Assembly (NCBI GenBank): GCA_013214845.1
Contig: JABSQC010000002.1
Span: 1-16,102, forward strand
From: Mycoplasmataceae bacterium
Lineage (GTDB): Bacteria > Bacillota_I > Bacilli_A > Mycoplasmatales > Hepatoplasmataceae
Reading direction: 5' to 3'
Length of the DNA: 16,102 nucleotides
Shown here: piece by piece, positions 8,025 to 16,102 of the stretch
How the letters are laid out: each line of letters starts with the position of its first letter
How positions within the stretch are numbered: position 1 is the stretch's first letter
Notes under the pieces: model-generated
Databases searched by the model: none
What the model saw: the letters and a program-made list of their open reading frames with translations, nothing else
Told to the model about the DNA's origin: nothing
Translations under genes and position numbers: made by a program

Positions 8025-8043
8025 CTTTTAAAAGGAGGTAAAA

Positions 8044-9969
8044 GTGAGTGACAATATTGACTCTCTAAAAATGGAGCAAAATTCAAACATGGAAGACAGT
8101 CCAAAAGTGGAAGAAAGTTCAAAAGTTGAAGCTAGTCCAAAAGTGGAAGAAAGTCCAAAAGTGGAAGAAAGTCCAAAAGTGGAAGAAAGTCCAAAATTGA
8201 ATACAAATCCAAATTTAGGGAAAAAGAGCAATAGTCCTGAATACGCTATTGAAATGATCGGTATACACAAAGAGTTTCTAGGTGGAAGAATTATTGCTAT
8301 TGATAACATAGATTTTAAAGTCAAAACTGGAACTATTCATGCACTAATAGGTGAAAATGGTTCTGGTAAGTCAACATTGATGAACACTATTTTTGGTATA
8401 TATTCATTAGACCAAGGAAGTATGAAGCTATTTGGTGAAAAACAAGTAGTTAAAGATTCTAGACACGCTAATGAACTTGGTATTGGAATGGTTCATCAAC
8501 ATTTTAAGTTGGTTGAAAGATTTACAGTTTTAGAAAACATTATTATGGGGCAAGAACCCGTTAATAATAAGGTTATCATAGATATGAATGAGGCAAGGAG
8601 AAAATACAAGGAGGTTACCGAGAGGTTTAACTTAATTGTCGATCCTGACTTAAAAGTATCTGATTTACCTGTTGATTTAAAACAAAAAGTTGAAATTATA
8701 AAAGTTTTATGAAATCCTAAAAAGGTTCTAATATTTGATGAACCTACAGCATCATTGGGTAATGATGAAATTAAGGCATTTCTTAATACCTTAAAACAAC
8801 TACGTTCTGAAGGAATAACTATTATATTTACTTCTCATAAACTTGATGAAATTAAATATGTTGCAGATGAAGCAACTGTTCTAACAAACGGATCATCAGT
8901 TCTGCGTAAGGAGATTAATGCAAATACTTCTACAGACGACATCATAAAATACATGATTGGTGAAAAAGTTGTTCTTGATTTCAAAAAGGAAAAACAGGAT
9001 CAAGTAATAGAAAAAGATAATATAGTTCTTGAAACAAAAGGCCTATCACTAAAAAATAGTGACGGTGCAGTAAAACTAGACAATGTCTCAATTAAATTAA
9101 GAAAAGGAGAAATATTTGGTATTGCTGGTATAGCTGATAATGGTCAAACAGAATTAGTTAATTCTATTGCTGGATTACTACAGGATGAATATAAAACTTA
9201 TATAGAAAAGGAATATACAGAAAAAAATGATAATAATTCATTTATTACAAAAATGGATCTGTATATGAAAAGCAAATCAGAATATTTATATGAAAAATTA
9301 AATATTAAGAAAAATGACAAGAAGTCATTTAATAAAGGTAAAGTCTTTATTAATGGTGAAGACTATACTAGTAAAAACATTGCAAAAAGAAATGATATTT
9401 TATCATTTGTTCCAGGAGATAGACTTAAGTGAGGGGTTTCTTCACAATTATCTCTTATGGATAATGCAACATTTAAAGACATTAATTCTAAGAAATTTTC
9501 TAAGTGATATGTTTCTAAATTAGATGATGGTGTTGAAACATCTGGTTATAACATGATAATTAATAAAGATAATTCTAGTAGATATACAGAAGGAATATTA
9601 TCAAAATATGATGTTAGAGGTTGATCAGAAACAAACGATGATTTCATGGTTCTTTCTGGTGGTAATCAACAAAAATTTATTGTTGGTAGAGAACTTACAA
9701 GACCACATGAGATAATGTTGGCTTCATACCCAACAAGAGGTTTAGATATTAAAGCTATTTACAACCTATACAAATTAATAATTCAAGATGTTGTTGAAAA
9801 TCAAAAAACAACACTTCTGTTTTCACATGAAATAGATGAATTAGTTGCTGTATGTGACAGAATTGCAGTTATTGATAGAGGTAAAATTATTGAAATTATA
9901 GAAAATGATGGACCTAAGAAATCAATAGTTGATAAAATAAGTAATCACATTATGGGGGTGACACCGTAA
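8044..9969 (+). CDS. Nucleoside-type ABC importer ATPase (two nucleotide-binding domains)
   Basis: This 641-residue cytoplasmic ATPase powers a BMP/NupOPQ-type importer. Residues 1-65 are an added acidic segment with a SPKVEE repeat. NBD1 has Walker A GENGSGKST (103-111), Q-loop MVHQHFKL, Walker B VLIFDEPTAS and switch TSHKLDE. Its C-loop reads LPVDLKQKVEI, with Asp211 where relatives have Gly. NBD2 has the lysine-less Walker A typical of the family (GIADNGQTEL), a canonical C-loop LSGGNQQK, and ASYPTRGLD. About 45 charged residues are inserted between the NBD2 Walker A region and GKVFING, and a smaller one precedes LSGGNQQK. The usual length is near 510. GTG 8044 is chosen because AGGAGG lies five bases upstream. 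Trp is TGA throughout. The TAA stop shares its last A with the permease ATG. Nucleosides are the likely substrate, inferred from the family. Confidence 0.92.
8098..8205 (+). repeat. 18-bp tandem repeat coding for SPKVEE
   Basis: Six in-frame 18-base units encode SPKVEE, SSKVEA, SPKVEE, SPKVEE, SPKVEE and SPKLNT near the N-terminus of the ATPase. Units 3-5 are identical at DNA level, which points to recent expansion. Copy-number change would alter only the length of the acidic extension. Confidence 0.92.
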
Positions 9970-11225
9970 TGAAAAATAATTCATATACGTCTGCTGTTAA
10001 TAAAATAAAAGACGCAAATTACGATAAGATAAATCGTAAAATGAGAAGATCTAACTATGCTGTTGCATCTATCTTCCTTGGTTTAATATTAGGAATGATA
10101 TTAATAGCTATACTTGGAGCAAACCCATTTATATTTATTTCTTCTCTATTTAAAGGCTCATTCCAGTCATCTGAAGATTTTGGTAACTTCTTAGCAAACT
10201 TCTCTTGACTACTACTTGTAGGGCTATCTGTAGGTCTTGCCCTTAAAATGGGTCTATTCAATATTGGTGTAACCGGACAATTCTTGTTAGGTGGAATAAC
10301 TGGATTCTATTGAGCATACTTCGCTCATGTAGGAAGATTTGGAATGGTATTTTCAATTCTTATACCGCTATTATCTGGTGCACTCCTTGGATGACTAATT
10401 GGATATCTGAAGGCGAAACATAATGTTAATGAAGTTTTAACTTCAATAATGTTTAACTGAATAATATTCAATCTATACAAATACACAACATCATATTCAC
10501 CTACAAAAGAATGAACAACAACTTCTGGAGCTACACAAGTAATAGATTCAGCAAATTCTCTTAGAACAGAAAATTTAACTGCTATATTTGGAAATCAATC
10601 AGAAATAAGTTGAGGTATATTCTTAGCATTATTTGCTGTTGTTATTATTTGATTCTTACTTAAAAAAACTCAGTGAGGTAAACAAGTAAGTGTTACAGGT
10701 AATAACCCTAATGCTGCAACATATGCTGGATTTAATAAAGATAGAAACATTATTACAACAATGACAATCTCTGGTGCTTTAGCAGGATTAGGTGGTGCTA
10801 TTATGTATCTAGGAAGTAAAGAATCATTACCTGGTATTGGTTACGACTTACCTGGAGAAGCATTTAATGGTATTGCTATCGCATTAATTGGATTCTCATC
10901 TCCTGGTGGAATGTTTGCTGCTTCATTGTTTATGTCACTACTAGTTACATCACAAACATTTATTCAAGTATTCATACCAGTTGAAATTATTCAATTAGTA
11001 ACAGGTATAATAATTTGACTTGTAGCAATTGTTAACTACTTTATTATTTATGATCCTATACATAAAATAAGTCTGCGACTTAAAAATAGGAAAACCGAAA
11101 TGCAGAAAGCTTCGGCAATTGCATCCAATAACTCGGTTAATATAAAAACTAAAAATTTAAAAGAAACTGAAAACAATAAAATTGAAAAAACACGTGAAAC
11201 TAAAGATATGGGAGGTGACAGATAA
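9969..11225 (+). CDS. Nucleoside-type ABC importer permease 1 (NupP-like)
   Basis: This 418-residue integral membrane protein belongs to the BPD_transp_2 family, the YufP/NupP type. After a polar 30-residue N-terminus come the first membrane span (about 31-50) and a series of further hydrophobic segments up to about residue 360. Conserved marks are GLFNIGVTGQFLLGG, the coupling motif HNVNEVLTSIMFN (151-163), GNNPNAATYAGFNKDR, and the glycine-rich SGALAGLGGAIMYLG. About the last 60 residues are a charged, non-membrane tail with many Lys and Glu, longer than usual. Numerous TGA codons are Trp. GGGGGTG lies about nine bases before the ATG, which overlaps the ATPase stop by one base; its own stop overlaps permease 2 in the same way. 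It forms the pore with permease 2. Confidence 0.92.
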
Positions 11226-12148
11226 TGGATATATTTATTACTATTTTGATGACATTCTTTTCAGCTACAGCTGCATACTTAGTTGTATCTACAGCTGGTT
11301 TAGTTTCAGAAAAATCAGGTACTGTTAACATTGCTCTTGAAGGAACAATGATAATTGGTGCATTCGCTTACTCAAGTGTAGTCTACTTTGGTGGAGAGGC
11401 AGGCATGGCAGCTGGAGGTCTGCAACTATTAGGAATCTTAGTTGCTATGGTTGCCGGTCTAATATGATCAATGCTTCTAGCTTTACCTACAATTAATTTT
11501 ATGTCTGATCACATAATTACAGGTACAGCTTTAAACCTAATTGCACCAGCATTAACAATGCTAATAATGCAACAAGGTATGTCACTTGATCACTTGTCAC
11601 CAGCTCTTAATTCGCTTGGTTCAAATACAAGTGGATTCTACTGAATCTACTTTGGATTCTTTGCAGTGGCAGCTGTATTAGTTGTTGCTATATGATACTT
11701 AATGAACAAAACTAACATAGGATTAAGAATTAGAGCTGCAGGTGAAAACCCACATTCATTGGAATCTGCAGGGGTTTCAGTATTTAAAATAAGATACTTA
11801 GCTCTAGCACTAGCAGGTCTATTAGCAGGACTTGGAGGAGTATTTTCTTTAAGAATATTTGCTAATACATTTACTGGTGCCGTTAATGGTATGGGATATA
11901 TTGCAATAGCAATTCTAATTGCAGGTAACTGATCAACTAAAGGTAATGTAATGTGATCACTAATATTTGGTGTAATTATCTCTATAACTGCTTCATACAC
12001 TGCAATTCTTGGAAGTTCACCAGAAGTGGTTCCTAAAGAAGTAATTCAAATGATTCCATTTATTATTCCAGTAATAGCTCTAATCTTTGTGAAAGATTCA
12101 AAAGCGCCAACGGCCGAAGGAATACCTTACAACAAGGAGGAACATTAA
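11225..12148 (+). CDS. Nucleoside-type ABC importer permease 2 (NupQ-like)
   Basis: The 307-residue product is the second BPD_transp_2 permease, with about eight hydrophobic segments. The N-terminal LVSEKSGTVNIALEGTMIIGAF is the family mark, followed by FMSDHIITGTALNLIAP, KTNIGLRIRAAGENPHSLESAGV (the cytoplasmic coupling loop), LALAGLLAGLGGVF, and YIAIAILIAGNW. Length is usual for YufQ/NupQ. Several TGA codons are Trp. The ATG shares an A with the stop of permease 1, and GGAGG (11211-11215) about nine bases upstream is the ribosome site. Order and coupling with the ATPase, permease 1 and binding protein leave little doubt about its role in one importer. Confidence 0.93.
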
Positions 12149-12149
12149 A

Positions 12150-13868
12150 ATGAAATTTAATAAAGCACAAAAAAAGTTTCTTTCATCAGTTAGTGCAATA
12201 ACTGTAGCTGTAATAGTGTCTGCAGTTATAGTGGGAGTTTACTATGATGAAGCTGGTACACCACCAACTGTTCTTGTAACAGATGGTGGATCAGTTAATG
12301 ACAAATCATTTAATCAACAAGCTTATGAAGCAATTAATAATTATAAAGATTTATATGGAAACTTAAATGGTTACATTAAACCCAGTTCATCAGATACAAC
12401 ATCTCTAACGGGAATTTATTATACTCTGTTAACAACAGGTGCCGATTCACTGGTTTTACCTGGATTTATGCATGAAAATGCTATTTGAGATTCATTCTAT
12501 AAATTTATGAAGCCAGGTAAGCATGATACTGACACATCTAACCAGAAACAATTCTTATATATAGATGATGGTTCAAATAATTTTCAAAATAAATACATAG
12601 ATGGAACTGATATGGTATCGGTTACACCTGAATCATTTGCTGATGCTACATCTAATGGTGACGTTATGGAATCACTAGGAATTGTTGACATGACACATGA
12701 TGAATACAACGAATTATCTCTTCCTCTTGGTGATAGAGCTATGTACGAAGAAACAGCAACAAAAGAAACTACATGCTACCAATATACAGATATTAGTGGG
12801 TCTGTACACAATTGAGATTTTGAGGATGCATCAAATGTTGCATCAGGAAATAAAGGTTGAAGTGCAAATGACCCTGTGATGACTGATAGTACATGTAATG
12901 TCTTTAGTTCTAATGATAATGTATCATCAATTAGATATTACTCAGAACAATCAGGTTTTGCTGTAGGAGTATTATCTTCAATGTATGTTGTTTCAGAATT
13001 TTCTAACACAGCTGATTGAGTACTAGGTTCATGAGTTGGATTAGCATTCTCAACTACAATGGATTACTTATCTGGATTTGTAGAAGGAGTAAACTTCTTT
13101 AATGAGTTTGTTTTAGGTAATGCAGCAGCAAACCCTTATTATGCTTCAACATCTTCAACAGGTGATTATGTAAAAGTAGTGTCACCTTCAGGTAGTGATT
13201 CAGTTGACCCATCTACTGGTATATACAATCCTGGTAATATAACAATAGGTAATGCTACTGATTACTGAACATCAGGTGGTTTTGAATTAGAATTGGGTTA
13301 TGATCAAGCTCAGTTACTTGGTCAAAAAGGAGCTAAAGTGTTATTCCCTATAGCAGGACCTCAAACAAAACACGCTCTTGATTATGCAGAAACTAATAAG
13401 GGAAGCGGTGCCGTTGCTATTGGAGTTGACACTGATAATTCCTTGGCTTATCCACAACAGTCAGAATATGTATTAACTTCTGCACTTAAAACTATTAACT
13501 CAGAAGCTTCTGATCCAAATGATGTATATAATACATCTGGACCTGTTGTAAAACTTCTTCATGATTATCAGGAATATGGAATCATAGAAGATTATGTAGG
13601 TACTATATCTAATCACGGTGTTGGTTTTATAGAATCAGAATTACTAAAAGAATCTTGAGCTAAGTTTATAACATATATAGATGCTTCAGGAAGCATGGGA
13701 GACTTCTTAACTGATCCTAATTCAAAAGATTGAAAAACTTGAGGAGTAAGTGAATTTATTGATCATGCAACAACTTATGCAATTTCTAACAATGTTCAGA
13801 TTGCTCATGGAGCTGGTCAGCCAGGTGGAATTCAATCTATTGATAAAGGTATATTTGGAACATTCTAG
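12150..13868 (+). CDS. BMP-family substrate-binding protein, membrane-anchored, no lipobox
   Basis: The 572-residue protein is the ligand-binding part of the importer. The N-terminal region has a basic start (MKFNKAQKKF) and one hydrophobic span (about 11-32). The mature domain opens with VLVTDGGSVNDKSFNQQAYE (41-60), the BMP/PnrA signature, and later has SEQSGFAVGVLSSMY and the GVDTDNS-like motif VAIGVDTDN. Unlike typical mollicute BMP lipoproteins there is no cysteine after the hydrophobic span; the only cysteines I see are C209 and C249, so it is probably held by an uncleaved N-terminal anchor. It is much larger than bacterial PnrA (about 330), with inserted polar, Ser/Thr/Asn-rich regions. 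AAGGAGG (12134-12140) is a strong ribosome site. A terminator follows, so it closes the operon. Nucleoside binding is inferred from the family. Confidence 0.9.
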
Positions 13869-13893
13869 TAAATAATATTACTTGCAAAAAAAT

Positions 13894-13920
13894 AAAAAAA
13901 GAGCATTATGCTCTTTTTAA
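13894..13920 (+). terminator. Intrinsic terminator of the ABC operon
   Basis: AAAAAGAGCA (13896-13905) and TGCTCTTTTT (13909-13918) form a perfect 10-bp stem with loop TTA and a T-run, about 30 bases after the binding-protein stop. Confidence 0.85.
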
Positions 13921-13932
13921 TTTTTAATTATG

Positions 13933-13960
13933 TATAATATTGCTAATATTTTTATATAAT
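13933..13960 (+). promoter_or_regulatory. Promoter region of rplM-rpsI
   Basis: Two perfect TATAAT boxes lie at 13933-13938 and 13955-13960. The second would start transcription near 13967, giving a leader of about 15 bases; the first would give a longer one. No clear -35 box is seen for either. No strong Shine-Dalgarno sequence precedes the rplM ATG. Confidence 0.6.
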
Positions 13961-13981
13961 TATTTTGTTAGAGCATTTATT

Positions 13982-14425
13982 ATGAGACAGACAACATTTA
14001 CAAGAAAAGAAGATATAAAAAAAGAATGATATTTGATAGACGCATCTGGAAAAACATTAGGTAGACTTGCAACTCAAGTAGCTGTTGTTTTAACTGGTAA
14101 GAACAAACCTTCTTACACACCACACAATGATTGTGGTGATTATGTAATTATCGTAAATACAGACAAAATAGAACTAACTGGTAAAAAACTTGATCAAAAG
14201 AAATATTATAAAGCATCAAGATATCCAGGTAATTTAAAAGAGAGGACAGCTAAAACACAAATGGATTTAGATTCTACTAAATTGGTAAAGGATGCAATTT
14301 GAGGAATGATTCCCCACAATAAGTTAGGAAGAAAACAAATTAATAACTTAAAACTTTATGCTGGTGAAAAACATAACCAAGAAGCTCAGCAACCTAAAGA
14401 ACTAAAGCTTAACTATAGAGCATAA
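13982..14425 (+). CDS. rplM: 50S ribosomal protein L13 (uL13)
   Basis: The 147-residue protein is an early-assembling component of the large ribosomal subunit that binds 23S rRNA. Recognisable family segments are [64 protein letters not shown], and [14 protein letters not shown] followed by [17 protein letters not shown]. Trp codons are TGA at 14027 and 14298, so with the standard code the gene would look fragmented. ATG 13982 gives the expected start ([16 protein letters not shown]) and usual length. It precedes rpsI by 11 bases, the conserved rplM-rpsI pairing. Confidence 0.97.
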
Positions 14426-14436
14426 TAAGGAATAGT

Positions 14437-14838
14437 ATGGAACAAAAACAATTAACATATGATGCAACAGGAAGAAGAAAAACATCTACAGCAAGAGTGA
14501 GGCTTTTTCCTAACGGAACTGGAAAAATAACTGTAAACGGAACTGATGTAAAAGATTATTTCCCTTATGCAACTCTAATACAAGAATTAGAACAACCACT
14601 AGTTATTACTGAAAATAGAGAGAAATTTGACGTAGTTGCTAATATTAAAGGTGGTGGATTCAATGGCCAAGCTGGAGCTTTAAGACATGGAATATCAAGA
14701 GCGTTATTACTAGCTTCTGAAGACTATAGAGCTGCATTGAAAGCTGAAGGTTTCTTAACAAGGGACGCAAGAAAAAAAGAGAGAAGAAAATACGGTTACA
14801 AAAAAGCCAGAAAATCACCTCAATTCTCAAAACGTTAA
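14437..14838 (+). CDS. rpsI: 30S ribosomal protein S9 (uS9)
   Basis: The 133-residue small-subunit protein reaches towards the P-site tRNA with its C-terminal tail. Family marks are [75 protein letters not shown], with the conserved terminal SKR intact. AAGGAA just before the ATG (14427-14432) is the ribosome site. It is co-transcribed with rplM and possibly with the tRNA that follows 25 bases after its stop, since no terminator with a T-run lies between. Confidence 0.97.
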   Translation: MEQKQLTYDATGRRKTSTARVRLFPNGTGKITVNGTDVKDYFPYATLIQELEQPLVITENREKFDVVANIKGGGFNGQAGALRHGISRALLLASEDYRAALKAEGFLTRDARKKERRKYGYKKARKSPQFSKR

Positions 14839-14841
14839 TAC

Positions 14842-14857
14842 GACTGTATATACAGTC
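14842..14857 (+). repeat. 16-bp perfect palindrome between rpsI and tRNA-Ile
   Basis: GACTGTATATACAGTC is its own reverse complement. It starts three bases after the rpsI stop and ends six bases before the tRNA. Without a T-run it is a poor terminator; as RNA it can form a short hairpin that may mark processing between mRNA and tRNA. Confidence 0.6.
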
Positions 14858-14863
14858 TTATAT

Positions 14864-14940
14864 AGGACCATAGCTCAGTTGGTTAGAGCGCACGGCTGAT
14901 AACCGTGAGGTCGGAGGTTCGAATCCTCTTGGTCCTACCA
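14864..14940 (+). tRNA. tRNA-Ile (anticodon GAU)
   Basis: A complete 77-base cloverleaf with encoded CCA. Acceptor AGGACCA pairs with TGGTCCT; D-stem GCTC/GAGC; anticodon stem CACGG/CCGTG around CTGATAA, giving anticodon GAT; T-stem GGAGG/CCTCT with loop TTCGAAT. It reads AUU and AUC. It lies 25 bases after rpsI and is followed by a terminator. Confidence 0.98.
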
Positions 14941-14955
14941 TATTTATATAAATGG

Positions 14956-14976
14956 AAGCACTTTGTGCTTTTTTTT
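14956..14976 (+). terminator. Intrinsic terminator after tRNA-Ile
   Basis: AAGCAC (14956-14961) pairs with GTGCTT (14965-14970) around loop TTT, followed by six more T. It ends the rplM-rpsI-tRNA unit, 15 bases after the tRNA. Confidence 0.8.
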
Positions 14977-14982
14977 ATTGTT

Positions 14983-14988
14983 TATAAT
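14983..14988 (+). promoter_or_regulatory. -10 box of the DUF2130 gene, predicted leaderless
   Basis: A perfect TATAAT lies exactly six bases before the ATG at 14995, the same arrangement as nagA. Transcription would begin at the ATG itself. No ribosome site is present. The upstream T-rich terminator region lacks a good -35 box. Confidence 0.6.
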
Positions 14989-14994
14989 TAATAT

Positions 14995-16083
14995 ATGGCA
15001 AAAATACTTGATGAATATAGAATTGAAATTGAACAAAGTGATAAACCTGGTTCAATAATAGACCTAAGAGATTTAAAAAGCATAGACATTTCTATGCTTA
15101 AAAATAAAATAAAAGAGTTTGCTAAAAATGATGATAATTTTATAAGAATAATAAATGAAAAAGTTTCTAATATTGCTAACTCAAAAAACTTAGAGATTAA
15201 TAATTTAAATAACAAGATTAAAAATATTGAAGACGAATATAAAAGAAAGATAGAATCTGAAATTACAAAAATTAAGTTAAAAAATGATTTAGACCTAAAA
15301 GATTATGATACAAAGATTAAACTTATAAATCAAGCTCATATTAGTGAGATAGAAGATAACCTAAACTCTCTTGAATTACAATTTGAAAAAGAAAGAAATG
15401 ATTTAAATTTAACTATTAAAAATTTAGAAAACAAATTAGAAAATAGAACTACTATAAATTCTGCTAATCTTGGAAGATCATTGGAATCTCAAATAGATAA
15501 CAACCTAAATAACTACTATCAAGATTATGATAATATCATTGTTAAGTTTCAACCAAAACCTATACAGAATACTAAGCCTGATTGACTTATTGAATTCAAA
15601 TATGAAAAGATAAGTAAAAGAATTGTTATTGATTCTAAATCTGAAGACCCAGCTTCTAAAGTAAGAAACAAGAATAGTAAATATTTTGAAAAGCTTGAAA
15701 AGGACAGATTAAACAATGAGGCAACATTTGCAATATTAGTAACTGAGTTAGAAGCAGATCAAAATTTTGTCATTAGAAAAGCACCTGATTATCCATTTAT
15801 TATAATGTGTAGACCCAGTGCTTTAATTGAACTATTAAGAATATTAAAAATTGCTTTAGACTCTGAAGTTAACTTAGATTTAAATTCTAATGATTCATCA
15901 AAAAAATTAGTTAACATTGTTGAAAAGGTTCTTCCTTTATACATAAATACTATAGATAAGTCAACACAAGAGATACTAAAAAAAGCAGAAACTATAAAAA
16001 ATAGTGCTTTGAATATTGAAAAAGAAGTTAATAAAATAATGAAATCTACCTTTAATGATCTTAGTGATCTACTAAAAGGATAG
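14995..16083 (+). CDS. DUF2130-family protein with coiled coil and PD-(D/E)XK-like core
   Basis: The 362-residue protein has three parts. After a short N-terminal region, residues about 30-155 are rich in Lys, Glu, Asn and Leu with heptad-like spacing and should form a long coiled coil. The next part (about 158-285) resembles DUF2130: LGRSLESQI, PDWLIEF (D196), VIDSKSE (D213, K215), a Lys-rich segment ending FEKLEKDR, NEATFAILVTELE, and MCRPSALIELLRILKIAL. The spaced D and DxK pattern is that expected of a PD-(D/E)XK nuclease fold. A helical C-terminal tail follows. The family is often compared with RmuC, a coiled-coil protein linked to DNA recombination; function is not established. TGA 15583 (Trp197) lies in the key motif. 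The gene has its own promoter and stands alone after the tRNA. Confidence 0.78.
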
Positions 16084-16102
16084 TTGTATTAATTATTTAC
16101 TT

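Larger units (their letters stand above)
7821..8030 (+). ncRNA. Structured 5' leader of the nucleoside ABC operon (possible attenuator or riboswitch)
   Basis: The region between nagB and the ATPase gene (289 bases) holds no convincing gene but much RNA structure. GTGGGG (7823-7828) can pair with TCCTAC (7855-7860), enclosing a second helix of 7829-7837 with 7841-7849 (8 of 9 pairs, loop TTG) and a bulge CTTGA. The same segment is also a direct repeat: GTTTAAAACTT occurs twice with a 14-base period. ATTGAT (7876-7881) can pair with ATCAAT (7902-7907), and AATGATA (7915-7921) with TATCATT (7925-7931). A terminator (7958-8000) and another hairpin (8003-8024) follow, then the ribosome site. A terminator inside a leader is the arrangement of an attenuator or riboswitch. 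I looked for the purine, preQ1, TPP and FMN consensus elements and did not find them. A separate small RNA ending at the terminator is an alternative. Confidence 0.5.

Noticed and set aside
8028..8324. Reverse-strand frame coding for repeated STFGLS residues
   Set aside because: It mirrors the SPKVEE repeat of the ATPase and runs into the ribosome site region; no independent support.
14842..14857. Attachment site for an integrated element beside the tRNA
   Set aside because: The palindrome lies upstream of the tRNA, no duplicate of the tRNA 3' end is seen, and no integrase or phage gene is present.

Overview
The window (about 16.1 kb, AT-rich) comes from a wall-less mollicute that reads TGA as tryptophan. 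Nearly every long gene stays open only if in-frame TGA is decoded as Trp, while TGG is rare. The gene set (nag genes with a PTS permease, a BMP/nucleoside ABC operon, rplM-rpsI, tRNA-Ile) suggests the Spiroplasma/Entomoplasma/Mesoplasma group. This placement is inferred from gene content and style; no database was searched. All recognised genes are on the + strand.

Layout. (1) 1-1692: the 3' part of a DUF262-DUF1524 (GmrSD-like) nuclease gene, cut by the window edge. (2) 1754-7754: an amino-sugar cluster in the order nagA, a DeoR-type regulator, murQ, two unrecognised small membrane proteins, a NagE-type PTS EIICB, nagB. (3) 7755-8043: a structured non-coding leader with a clear -10 box, several hairpins and an intrinsic terminator. 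(4) 8044-13868: a nucleoside-type ABC importer operon of one double-domain ATPase, two permeases and a BMP-family binding protein, closed by a terminator. (5) 13982-14940: rplM, rpsI and tRNA-Ile(GAU), closed by a terminator. (6) 14995-16083: a DUF2130-family protein with a coiled coil and a PD-(D/E)XK-like core.

How the genes work together. The PTS permease should bring in GlcNAc (perhaps MurNAc) as the 6-phosphate. MurQ would turn MurNAc-6-P into GlcNAc-6-P, NagA deacetylates it, and NagB yields fructose-6-P and ammonia for glycolysis. The DeoR-type protein probably senses a phosphosugar. The ABC operon probably imports nucleosides, which mollicutes must scavenge.

Points of most interest: the structured leader ahead of the ABC operon, a possible attenuator or riboswitch that I could not assign to a known class; murQ without any usable ATG/GTG/TTG start; a murQ/nag route in an organism without peptidoglycan; tandem-repeat charged extensions on NagE (C-terminal) and the ABC ATPase (N-terminal); two inserted loops in NagE sharing the motif VDASG; a BMP protein with no lipobox cysteine; and two genes whose -10 box lies exactly six bases before the ATG, which predicts leaderless mRNAs.
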